Source: Unio delphinus (lineage: Eukaryota > Mollusca > Bivalvia > Unionida > Unionidae). From it: a stretch of 64,000 nucleotides of DNA. The stretch spans positions 15,577,501 through 15,641,500 of the forward strand of contig JAQISU010000155.1 in the NCBI GenBank assembly GCA_029339505.1. Direction: 5' to 3'. Shown here one piece after another: positions 14,674 to 22,640 of this stretch (position 1 is the first letter of the stretch; each line of letters starts with the position of its first letter). Made by a program: the position numbers and the translations under genes. The notes below the pieces were generated by a model that worked only from the letters and a program-made list of their open reading frames with translations, searched no databases and was not told the origin of the DNA.

Positions 14674-14690
14674 TTTATTATATATTCCTT
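14674..14690 (-). promoter_or_regulatory. AT-rich start-adjacent motif of the capsid gene
   Basis: On the minus strand the bases before the capsid ATG read ATATATAATAAA. This is comparable to the TATATAA abutting two other viral starts (17256 and 18687). A promoter role is inferred. Confidence 0.35.
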
Positions 14691-14693
14691 GAT

Positions 14694-15765
14694 CTAAATC
14701 ATGATTTTGCTCGTGGTGTTCGTCGTGGTTTCAAGCCGCTTCCCGCTTTTTGTCTCATATGCTTCATTGGCCAACGACGAAGTAGCCAACCATGCTAACT
14801 TCTGATCCACTGCGTTATTTATTATTTTGCTAACATTTGCAGGCATCACTTCCGTAGATGGTAACGGTAATGACGAAGTCGAAAATCAAGGGATTTTTGC
14901 GATAGTTTCTTTTTTCGTCGAACTAATGACATTAGTTTTTCCATTGCGGCGGAAAAACGCTTTCCCAGCAACATCTCGAACAGCACTAATACCTTTATCA
15001 CGAATAACATCAACGGCTTTCATCGATAATTATTTTACTAATGGCGCTACTTTTGGAGCCATTCTTGAAAATAACCCTGCAATGGTATTGCCGAGACCAT
15101 CACCATAGTACGCTCCATAAACAGGCAATCGTGAGTTTACTACGTAGTCGCTGGTTGGTTTATCGTGGTTGTAGTGTATGATCATCTTATTTAAATGATA
15201 TTTAGCTAATCGAATGACGAAGTCATCAAATTAGTCACTATGATAACCGTAAAAATCCCTTGGATTTTCAGCTAGCTCGTCAACAAATTCTCGGTATACA
15301 TCAATATACATGATGCCGCCTTGAACTAACCGTCTGCAGATATCAGCTGCTTCATTTATTATTTCCAGTGAGTTACATCCAGCTCATTTCCCTCCAATGA
15401 GAATTTCTAATCGTCCTATATCGCTGAGAATATTACCAGGACCGCTACCTGAAATCCATCTTTGAGTTCCACTTGAATATCCCTTTCCATTCTGCTTTGC
15501 AATTGTAGCAGTTGCACCCTGACTATCATCATCATCAGATAATTGTTCGCCACGCTTTATTTCATATTTTGCATTGTATCTCTCTCATATGCATTAAAAT
15601 TATTATGCTCTCTCGAAATTTTGGTTCCGTCGTGTTTTGCCAAACATAATTTTTCGTACCATTTTTTATAACTTTTTATAGTATCTTCAATCCGATCATT
15701 TATATATTGATTTCTCTCGTTTTTAAATATTTTAGCTGCAAATATAGATAATTTGTGGTCCGTGT
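14694..15765 (-). pseudogene. Basic minor virion protein upstream of the capsid gene, stop-riddled
   Basis: One frame can be followed from about 15570 to about 14740, interrupted by four stops (near 15378, 15232, 15028 and 14891) but apparently without indels until the last 50 bases. Recognisable parts are RGEQLSDDDD, GYSSGTQRWISGSGPGNIL, LPVYGAYYGDGLGNTIAGLF and a basic helix (MKAVDVIRDKGISAVRDVAGKAF). A further frame (15765-15580, FAAKIFKNERNQYI) probably forms its N-terminus after a frameshift near 15580. The Y-G-GLG..IAGLF..MAP layout followed by basic residues is typical of the gene next to the capsid gene in Polinton-like elements, probably a minor capsid or DNA-binding virion protein. 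Confidence 0.55.
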
Positions 15766-15845
15766 ATTTATAAATTTATTTATCGTTTTTTTTGTAAATA
15801 TGTTTTTGGGATGATTTCGTTCGAGTTTTTTTTGTTGTTCTTGTG

Positions 15846-15980
15846 TTCTTAAAGTCGTTCTCGTTCTTCTTCAATAGCACCTAGTGGTTCAAGTGGTTCA
15901 GGTGGTAGGGAGCTAATATCAATATCACATACTCGTTCAAATTCTTCTTGAAGTTGTCGTTCTTGTTGTTCTTGTACTTA
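15846..15980 (-). CDS. Short acidic/glutamine-rich viral reading frame
   Basis: A 44-codon frame reading QEQQERQLQEEFERV and then SLPPEPLEPLGAIEEE before a TAA near 15846. The proline-glutamate run recalls short proline motifs in virion proteins, but the stretch is too short to assign. It lies between the basic reading frame at 16017 and the minor virion gene, and may be a broken remnant of either. Confidence 0.3.
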
Positions 15981-16016
15981 TATATATATATATTACCAGG
16001 AAGTTTTTTTTAAAGA

Positions 16017-16301
16017 TTATTTTGTTTGTTTGGATCGTTTTGCTTTTTTTTCAAGCACTTCAAGAAGAGGCGCTTTTTTCCTTTTCCCTGCCTCGGAGAC
16101 ATCTCTGCATATCGTTCTTTCGGTGGACGTTTTAACATCTTTGGTTGCTGTGGTTATTGGGTTAAACAACTGCTCAGTTCTTGTAAATTCACTCTGTCTA
16201 GCCTGCAATTTCTCTCGAACTGAATCTCGAATGGGGATAAATTTCTTAATTGATGCTAACCGTTCGCGTGCTAATCTAGTCGTTAGCGATTCATTTACCA
16301 T
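16017..16301 (-). CDS. Lysine/arginine-rich small viral protein, unknown
   Basis: An intact frame of 94 residues with an ATG preceded by AATTTATA, which fits the AT-rich start context of other genes in this element. The protein is strongly basic, with a likely helical N-terminal half (TTRLARERLASIKKF) and a basic tail (KRKKAPLLEVLEKKAKRSK). It could bind DNA or be a nuclear-localised virion component. No family is recognised. Codon use and orientation agree with the flanking viral genes. Confidence 0.45.
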   Translation of the reverse strand: MVNESLTTRLARERLASIKKFIPIRDSVREKLQARQSEFTRTEQLFNPITTATKDVKTSTERTICRDVSEAGKRKKAPLLEVLEKKAKRSKQTK

Positions 16302-16374
16302 TATAAATTAATATACGATCTAAATGCAGTGACTTGGTCACCAATGCCGAAGTCACCAGTAACCATAAACAGTA

Positions 16375-16580
16375 TTTAATGAGAAAATCTCTAAATGAAT
16401 CACTTAGAGAAAATCGACCATTTGATCCGACTGATAAAATCAGGATTTTTCTAGATTTCTAGTCGTTTTTTGATGATTTTTTTTGTTGTTTTCTTGTTAT
16501 TTTTGATCTTAAAATCATAAAATGATTTTTAATGAGAAAAATCTCTAAATGAAATATTTAGAGATCGTCAACCATTTGAT
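16375..16580. repeat. Two tandem copies of a hairpin-forming intergenic element
   Basis: The sequence TAATGAGAAAATCTCTAAAT (near 16377) recurs near 16530, each followed by its complement and by 'accatttgat'. The right copy is a perfect 10-bp stem, ATCTCTAAAT (16541-16550) and ATTTAGAGAT (16556-16565), with a 5-base loop. The left copy has a 7-bp stem, TCTCTAA (16388-16394) and TTAGAGA (16404-16410). They lie in a gene-poor gap of the viral element. Confidence 0.7.
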
Positions 16581-17060
16581 TCTTTTTTTTTTAACTCACC
16601 GGCAGAGAAAAATGACTAAAAACACTAATTTTTTTTTTAAAATGGCTCAAAACCACAAACAAACAAAAAAATATCAGCGGTTAATAAATAAAAAAATATC
16701 CGTGGATTGATCACCCACCCGACAATACTTCAGTGTAGTAACAAAACAACTGTGACGAATAAAAATACACTATCTTACCTGTCTTTACAAATTCGTTTAG
16801 GGTGAATAAGCGCACCTGTCTATTGTATACTAGCAAAAAGGTATGAGTATTGTACAATGTCGATCCATGGTGAGAATTTTTACTCTGTTGAGGCTACCAA
16901 GGGAGAATTCTCGGATTGTCGGATAATCATTTTTATATTCTTGATTTTTGAATTAACTGTTCGTTTGATTTCATATTCATTTCCTAATTTTTTCCTGATT
17001 TTTTCCAAAACAGTAAATAACGGGAGAAACTTGTTTACGTCATTTTCATATATGAACGAA

Positions 17061-17255
17061 TCATAAATCGCGTGCTGGATTCGTTAAATGAAAGCGTATG
17101 ACTTCGGCAGTGTATATATTTCTTCGGATATTATCTTCAATATCTTGAAAATCGGAAAGGATCCTATAACAATTTAATTTATCTGACAATTGAATTCCTT
17201 GACTTTTTAAATTTGAAATCTCGGTTATGATCTCATTGATCTTTTCAGAATTCAT
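17061..17255 (-). CDS. Small coiled-coil viral protein, unknown
   Basis: Intact 64-residue frame beginning MNSEKINEIITEISNLKSQG. It has heptad-like spacing of I and L and no membrane segment. The ATG directly follows TATATAA on the minus strand. No family is recognised. It may be a small structural or regulatory protein of the element. Confidence 0.4.
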   Translation of the reverse strand: MNSEKINEIITEISNLKSQGIQLSDKLNCYRILSDFQDIEDNIRRNIYTAEVIRFHLTNPARDL

Positions 17256-17266
17256 TTATATAATAA
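17256..17266 (-). promoter_or_regulatory. TATATAA motif abutting a start codon
   Basis: Minus strand reads TATATAAATG, placing the AT motif directly against the ATG of the small coiled-coil gene. The same 10 bases stand at the HNH gene start (18687). Confidence 0.4.
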
Positions 17267-17400
17267 TATATTGTATTTCTAATCTGTATATAAAATATAT
17301 CATACAAAAACAAAAAAATATTTAATATATTTTTCAAAAAAAAACAATAGCGATGATTATCATTCACACTGGGTCCCTAATTTGGCTATTATGTCTTTCA
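17267..17400. other. Intergenic gap of the viral element
   Basis: Very AT-rich with A runs. No reading frame is supported. Confidence 0.4.
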
Positions 17401-17515
17401 TGGGGTTCTTTTTCTTTGAGATTATTTTTTCTCTTTGAGATTTCTCTCTTTTTTTCTTTGAGAGTATTTTTCTCTTTGAGATTTCTCTCTTCTTTTTCTC
17501 TTTGACCCTATGACC
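17400..17515. repeat. Pyrimidine-rich tandem repeat
   Basis: About five imperfect copies of a TTTTTCTCTTTGAGA-type unit, ending near TCTCTTTGACC. Purine/pyrimidine strand asymmetry is strong. Confidence 0.8.
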
Positions 17516-17610
17516 GTTTCTCTTAGCCAAGTTCATTCTGAACTATCCTGTGGGTTTACCCTAGTATGTGACATAGAGCTTTTGCCTTTTAGCATCCATG
17601 CTATTGTTTA

Positions 17611-17738
17611 TTTTGGGGCGCCATTGTTGTTGTACACCTCCCCCAAGAATTAATTTCCCGAGGGTGCAAAATCACACCGTCACGTATTTGACGTGACGCG
17701 AGGTGTACACGAAGTAGCTTTGGGCTGGCGCCCCAAAT
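17611..17738. repeat. Nested inverted repeats inside the viral element
   Basis: Three inverted pairs are nested around one centre: TTTGGGGCGCCA (612-623) with TGGCGCCCCAAA (726-737), TGTACACCTC (631-640) with GAGGTGTACA (700-709), and CGTCACGT (678-685) with ACGTGACG (691-698). Offsets are within 17000 and all arms are exact. The sequence is unusually GC-rich for the region. It is a candidate regulatory, replication or recombination site, or a remnant of joined termini. Confidence 0.85.
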
Positions 17739-18189
17739 TATATAGAAAAAACCCTTCGAAATCGGTACTGTCGACAATTGTCTGTCATGAGATTCGAACG
17801 ATGCGATCCAGGACGAGATTCCATCTGTGTATACAATACACTAGTGTTCGTATCTACAGGTATGTGTTTTTGAATACGATATATGTGTATCAATCACAGT
17901 TATTCTGTATGCCGTGGTATATTTCCAATTTTTGTATCCCTGCTGTTATTTTCGACAAATCAGTTGTGGTTTTGTTACATCTTAGCAGTTTGGGTCAAAT
18001 TGATATAATGATGTCAACAAGAGATTGCCTTATGCGAAAAATAAACCAACACAATAAAACATTATCCCATTGAGATACACGTAACACAGCGTTTCAAAAA
18101 AACCCATTGAGATCTGTAACTCTTTCATAAGCCGTACACATAACAGCAGGAGCAATTCCCCTTAATGCTATATACACATAGTACGAAAC
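17739..18189. other. Viral-element stretch without recognised gene
   Basis: A 126-codon plus-strand frame crosses this stretch (17693-18073) but has no recognisable domain and starts inside the nested inverted repeats. No supported gene. Confidence 0.35.
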
Positions 18190-18686
18190 AGAATTCAGAT
18201 ATAGGTAAATTGACTTCTTTGTCCAGTCCTTTTGGAAATCGCTGACCGGGTTATATTCTCTGCAATATATCATACTGAGGTTCTACAATTATCGAAATAT
18301 TTTCCGGCTTCATTAATTGATAAAAATACCCTTTGCTCGTTATTTTCTGTATTAAATGTTTTCATAGGTCTAGCATTTTTCGAGTGTTTTCCACTCCCCT
18401 CCCCATTTGGTATTCTGACTTTGTGTGATAGCTCGTAAATTATCTAAAGAATTGTCAGTTTTAATACCGTTTATGTGATCAATAACAAAACCGTCCTTGA
18501 TCAATCCGTTAAATACCTCATATACGAATCAATGATTAAGATATTTTTCTTTCCATCGCCAAATGTAAAGTACCCCTGATAAGTCACAACACCAACTGGT
18601 GTCTTCAGCCTGCGGTGTCTGACAATACCGTCACGAGACGCTTCATAATTGCTGATCACAGGATGCGGTTGATACCCTTGATTCAT
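18190..18686 (-). pseudogene. HNH endonuclease, frameshifted
   Basis: The N-terminal frame (18686-18501) reads NYEASRDGIVRHRR and then YQGYFTFGDGKKN, the leader found in phage and large-DNA-virus HNH proteins. After a frameshift near 18530 another frame continues with VYEVFNGLI, then IDHINGIKTDNSLDNLR. This is the His-Asn-containing core with the conserved DHINGxxxDNxxxNLR signature. A stop follows about 24 residues later, and further helical segments (SINEAGKYF region) lie in shifted frames to about 18190. The gene belongs to the virus-type HNH nucleases, which often act as homing endonucleases. Its ATG directly follows TATATAA. It is broken and so inactive as written. Confidence 0.75.
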
Positions 18687-18697
18687 TTATATACTAT
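18687..18697 (-). promoter_or_regulatory. TATATAA motif abutting the HNH start codon
   Basis: Minus strand reads GTATATAAATG, identical over TATATAAATG to the motif at 17256. Confidence 0.4.
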
Positions 18698-18757
18698 AAT
18701 ATTATTTGTCTAATTCATCTAACAGTGACATTGCCAAGTATCGGTTGTTTTGAAAAA

Positions 18758-19432
18758 TCATTTTGTGGTTTTACGGGTATAAACTATTTTTTTAATCGCG
18801 TTGTTAGGTTTCATATTAATTCTTCGAGTAATCTCATTATTCAGCGCGGTGATTACGCCTAGTAATCTTTCAACCCATTCACGGGATCGTTTATCCTGAA
18901 TAAATTCCTTGCGTATTGATATCAAAATAACCGCTCAGCATGTGTCCGATTAAATCGTTCAACAATTGCCTGATCGCGATGTAGTGCAGTATGTCCTCGT
19001 CTGATGTTAACATTATGATGCTTCATTGTTGATAACACTGCACCCCGAAATTCCTTGCCAGCATCAACTTGAAATAAATTTGGCCAATGCAGAGGACCTC
19101 GTCGATAAATCCTTTCAAACGAAGAAGCCGCCTCAGTTGATGATTTTGTCTTTAGAGGTTCTGCTTGTTAGTATCTACTCGCAACATCAACTAGAGTTAG
19201 CGCATACTTGTAAACACCATCATGCGGCAGAAATAATATATCAGCCTGATGAACCTCATTAGGTGCGCTGACATCAAAATGCGAGTAGTTAATTTGTTTA
19301 GGCGGTGGTAGATTCCTTGCCATAACGCCTGTTTGGATAACCAATCCGCTGCAGTAGTATTTATCACCTTTGCGGCGTTAGCGAGTTTACTGATTGCTGC
19401 TTTACCCCTCCACTATCCTTTAGTTATTAATT
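18758..19432 (-). pseudogene. Retroviral-type (DDE) integrase of the Polinton element, broken
   Basis: Integrase that would insert the element into host DNA. An N-terminal piece (ADWLSKQALWQ, about 19335) shifts frame into the catalytic core. First Asp is in HQADILFLP (codon 19240-19242), second Asp in QVDAGKEF (19063-19065) and Glu in AIVERFNRT (18958-18960), giving D-x34-E as read. A TAA at 19168-19170 interrupts the core between the two Asp residues. A frameshift near 18945 precedes the C-terminal part (SREWVERLLGVITALNNE) that ends at 18758. The VHQAD..FLPHD and ALTLVDVASRY motifs are those of Polinton/adintovirus integrases and unlike the gypsy integrase at 51.3-52.6 kb. Confidence 0.85.
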
Positions 19433-19816
19433 ACAAGCGCCCAGCATTAATTTACCTTTCATAGCTGATTTTACCAACCATGATGCCAATTTTTCCTTGA
19501 AGGATGTATCAGTGATAGATTTCAACGCATGAGTTAACTTCACATCTGCGATATGTTTGTGCTGCAGATTATTGCTTTTATATGCAACATCATGAGCATG
19601 ACACGCCTTATCAATAGTGTTTATTGGATACTCACCGGGTCGGGGTTGATTTTGATCATCGAGTCTGATATCGAGTCTGATCCCATGTCCACAATAACTA
19701 TACTGTGGAAGGTGCTTTTCTCCCGGATATTTTGCCCATGGTGTTCCTGGTAATTTTAATAACATAGCTGCAATATCACCTCCTCGTTTTTGTTTAAAAA
19801 CATCTCCAGATTTCAT
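19427..19816 (-). CDS. Phospholipase A2-like viral protein
   Basis: Intact 129-residue frame. The centre has YCGHGIRLDIRL, corresponding to the Ca2+-binding loop, and NTIDKACHAHDVAY, the catalytic His-Asp helix of the PLA2 domain also used in parvovirus capsids (Phospholip_A2_4 type). Such domains are carried by Polinton/adintovirus elements and are thought to help virions cross endosomal membranes. The N-terminus is basic (KQKRGG) and the C-terminal third is helical. The gene overlaps the integrase start and is divergent from the ATPase, with about 150 bp between them. It is the best-preserved recognisable enzyme of the element, although the loop lacks a second Gly where many PLA2s have one. 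Confidence 0.75.
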   Translation of the reverse strand: MKSGDVFKQKRGGDIAAMLLKLPGTPWAKYPGEKHLPQYSYCGHGIRLDIRLDDQNQPRPGEYPINTIDKACHAHDVAYKSNNLQHKHIADVKLTHALKSITDTSFKEKLASWLVKSAMKGKLMLGACN

Positions 19817-19968
19817 AGAAACAAATCTAAATTTATTTGTACTTCATTGTACACACTTACCAGCTAGTGCTGATCTGTTATTTTTAGTTGTAATCGTTGC
19901 CAAGTCGTTTGTGCTAGTACGCGTCCTACATTTCACACAATATAAATCCATAATATATTTATAATAAC
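19817..19968. promoter_or_regulatory. Divergent intergenic region between PLA2-like and ATPase genes
   Basis: A 152-bp gap separating the two coding directions of the element. It holds AT-rich TATA-like stretches toward the ATPase (ATAATATATTTATAATAAC before its ATG). It must contain the start signals for both sides, but no motif can be assigned. Confidence 0.35.
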
Positions 19969-20590
19969 ATGAATGTAATTGATTTTTCGGCGAGAAAAAC
20001 ACGACGAGTTAAGCATCATTCGTATGATTATAATCGGACCATCTGGAAGTGGCAAGACAAAACTGCTACTTAATGTAATAACGAGATGGATGAAATGGGA
20101 TAAGTTATATTTAGTAGCCCCGAGTGTAGATGATCAGCGATGCTACGAAAGAGTTTAACGAGAGCGCTTCAGAGATTGCCGGTTAGAATGTTCTCAAATT
20201 AATAACCGATATCGAGAAAGCACCGAGTATTGATGATATTGATGGAAGTATTAACAATTTAGTCGTCTATGATGATACCATGTTAGACAATCAAAGAATC
20301 CCGCTAGGATATTTTCCAGAGGCACCGACGTGATATATGTCACTCAACGATACACTCAAATACCAAAAGTGATCAGAGATAACTGAAATATTCTTGCTAT
20401 ATTCAATGGAGTTGATACACAAACGCTACGAAATATTTGGCAAACTTGGTGCGGCGGTGATATGGATTATAATTTCTTTAGTCACGATCAGTCAATCCCA
20501 CATGGATTTATAACGATAAATTTGCATGATCCTAGATCAAGATATCGTGTCGGACTTGATCGAGAACGACTTTGGCGTCATTTTTTTTCG
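19969..20590 (+). pseudogene. Packaging ATPase (A32/FtsK-HerA type), copy 2
   Basis: Genome-packaging ATPase on the opposite strand to the other viral genes. An ATG at 19969 opens a basic leader. After a frameshift just before 20024 the P-loop follows, IIIGPSGSGKTKLLLN (20027-20074). The next parts are KLYLVAPS, a frameshift near 20155, and the Walker B strand NLVVYDDTM (about 20255-20281). More frameshifts precede the conserved C-terminal half (YMSLND region, then a Y-F-SHDQSIPHGFITINLHD tract in its own frame). The last 270 bases align with copy 1 at the window start. Beyond about 20565 the two copies no longer match. Confidence 0.82.
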
Positions 20591-20609
20591 ATTTCGAGGA
20601 ATCCATGGT

Positions 20610-20680
20610 TTGCCAAGTGGACACTTGTTTACTATTTTGGAAGAAGCCTCGGTTTGCCAAATGGACGCCTCTATAAAAGG
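20610..20680. repeat. Short direct repeat after the ATPase
   Basis: GGTTTGCCAAGTGGACAC (near 20618) is repeated as GGTTTGCCAAATGGACGC (near 20652), about 36 bases apart, just before CTATAAAAGG. The stretch lies in the junction zone between virus and intron. Confidence 0.6.
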
Positions 20681-20744
20681 TTGTCGGCTTTTGTCCTCAT
20701 TATTATTTGTATTATTATCTTATGTATTCTTAACACATTTCCTT

Positions 20745-20840
20745 TTTAAAGGATTATATACAATTTCTAAAATTAAACAAATTGTCAATAAAGATAGTGA
20801 TATGTATAATATATAGACACATTGTAATTACTACCTTTAA

Positions 20841-20926
<86 letters not shown>

Positions 20927-21190
20927 GCACACACACACACACACATACACACAGCCACACACACTTAAGCAAATGTAATATTAATTACAGATATTTGCTT
21001 GATTCTAAAGCAAGCAAAATGCTATTAAAACAAAAAACTGCAGTTTTGTTAGAAATGTTGTGATAAACACCATAACGTATACAGTTCTAAATGTATATGT
21101 GATTTAATTTGCCTGTGAGACTCAAATCTAATAAACGTACATGGCATTAATTGAATATGGAAGATAGACTTTGTCATAAACCTTGCTATT
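20745..21190. repeat. Paralogous intron block (matches 25930-26215)
   Basis: Matches the intron after the second B-type EGF exon. Shared stretches include AAATTAAACAAATTGT, ACACCATA, and AAATGTATATGTGATTTAATTT followed by TGTGAGA. This shows host intron has resumed, so the viral insertion ends left of here. A CT/CA microsatellite has expanded inside the block. Confidence 0.7.
20842..20968. repeat. (CT)n followed by (CA)n compound microsatellite
   Basis: About 70 bp of CT/TC followed by CA repeats, interrupted once by CACTCT and with minor changes at the right end. Confidence 0.95.
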
Positions 21191-21305
21191 ATGGATATAT
21201 TGTGCAACTGAACACACGAATGAGCAGTGAATAAATAGAGATAAACAGTTTTATTACTATTTATATTATATTATGTATACATGCACATTTAATATATATA
21301 TATTA

Positions 21306-21417
<112 letters not shown>

Positions 21418-21489
21418 AGACAAATCTTCAATATTTCACTAGAATTCAGTGTGTTTAATAAAAAGTATTATAGTGTCCATAATACTATT

Positions 21490-22255
21490 AATCAAGCAAT
21501 ATCAACATTCATTAAATTTAGTCAGTATGAAACGCAGATGGCACTCTCGACAGTAATCTCATTACATCAACATATCCTGAATATATGCAATGCTGTACAT
21601 CTGGAGCTGAGACGTATCACCTCCTTTCACACTTTGCTTTCGTGGTTGCCACTAAAACACGTGAGTGTTTCTTAGTACGTTCAAGTTCACCTTTATCTGC
21701 TTAGTGTCAGTATCTGCTATAGAAACATACAAGCGTTCATATCACAGCTGCGCAGAGTATCCTTAGAGGACTAAATCCTGACCACACGTTCCCCTGCTCG
21801 TTAACCTCCACCGGCTACCCTTTCGATCCAGAATCAAACACAATATCAACTGTTCACTATGCTACATCTCGTCGCCTGGCTTCAATTAAATATACCTGTC
21901 TGATACTCCCCATGTGTACACCTCAGTTAGAAAAATAAGTTCCTCTTCCGACATTTCTATTTTGTTCCCAACCTTAACACGAAATCATATAAAGTTCCTG
22001 TAAGTATTAAGATCCAGCCACGTGAACTATTTGATCTTACACACAATGACACTCAGATGGTATTCAAGTGTTCTCTTAGAACACACTTATTTCGACAACA
22101 ACACCAGACGTAAAGACTTAACAGTGTTTACTTCCATAATTATCCTTAGCATGCTATTGTTGTGTAATTCCATTCTGTTTGTCCTCTGAATCTTGTCGTT
22201 GTGGGTTCTTTTACATATCTGATTTTGTAAAGCGCTTAGTGCTTGTAGAATATAT
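21490..22255 (+). mobile_element. CR1/L2-type LINE 3' fragment
   Basis: Sister of the fragment at 8290-9455. It shares a HLELRRI-type reverse transcriptase segment, an RIKHNI segment and the 'cccatgtgtacacc' stretch. It then runs into a 3' end with an ELFD/FK..LRTHLF segment and a terminal TTGTAAAGCGCTTAGTGCTT, followed by TTG/TTA repeats. The frame is broken many times. Confidence 0.8.
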
Positions 22256-22272
22256 GCGATGTATTGCTAACA

Positions 22273-22338
22273 TTATTGTTGTTGTTGTTGTTGTTATTAT
22301 TATTATTATTAGTAGTAGTAGTAGTAGTAGTAGTAGTA
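22273..22338. repeat. (TTG)n(TTA)n(TAG)n trinucleotide run
   Basis: Compound trinucleotide microsatellite forming the tail of the LINE fragment. Confidence 0.95.
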
Positions 22339-22339
22339 T

Positions 22340-22640
22340 ATCTGGTAATTATTAAGTCAAATATCTCATTCGATGTTTTAGTTTTGCTTATCATGTTATC
22401 AGTGTCTTTAAATTCAAATATGACACGTTCCGACACTATCTTGCTTTAACACTTAACATTATATCATTCTTGTCTTGATAATGTTAGCTTCAAACCCTAG
22501 TTAAGTTACCACAAAACAAATTAAAGCTGTCGGGATAATTAATCCTATTGTGTGTTTTTGGCTAGTCTTCAACTAACAGCTGTCTCCATACGAGCTGAAT
22601 GTACTGGCATCATAATCTCAGCTGAGATAAAATGCCTAGA
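22340..22640. repeat. Paralogous intron block, copy 2 of 3
   Basis: Aligns with 4490-4800 and 37290-37560. Landmarks are AAGTCAAAT, 'tatcagtgt', 'aaccctagttaagtt' and 'aattaaagctgtcgg'. Confidence 0.7.

Larger units (their letters stand above)
9456..20600. mobile_element. Endogenous Polinton/adintovirus-like element, decayed
   Basis: An 11-kb block in which almost every gene on the minus strand matches virion or mobility proteins of the Polinton/Maverick-adintovirus group: PLA2-like protein, retroviral-type integrase, HNH nuclease, basic minor virion protein, double-jelly-roll capsid, core-like protein, adenain-type protease, fibre-like protein and membrane protein. A packaging ATPase lies on the plus strand. 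The left edge abuts a LINE. The right edge lies between the ATPase end (about 20590) and 20745, where intron sequence shared with 25930 resumes. Terminal inverted repeats and target-site duplications were not found. A protein-primed DNA polymerase B, normally about 1000 residues, is absent from the window. Numerous stops and frameshifts show an old insertion. Confidence 0.85.

Noticed and set aside
14827..15108. Plus-strand frame of 93 codons
   Set aside because: It is antisense to the minor virion gene, whose minus-strand motifs are clearly recognisable.
17693..18073. 126-codon plus-strand frame as a viral gene
   Set aside because: No domain is recognised, it begins within the nested inverted repeats, and surrounding viral genes are on the other strand.
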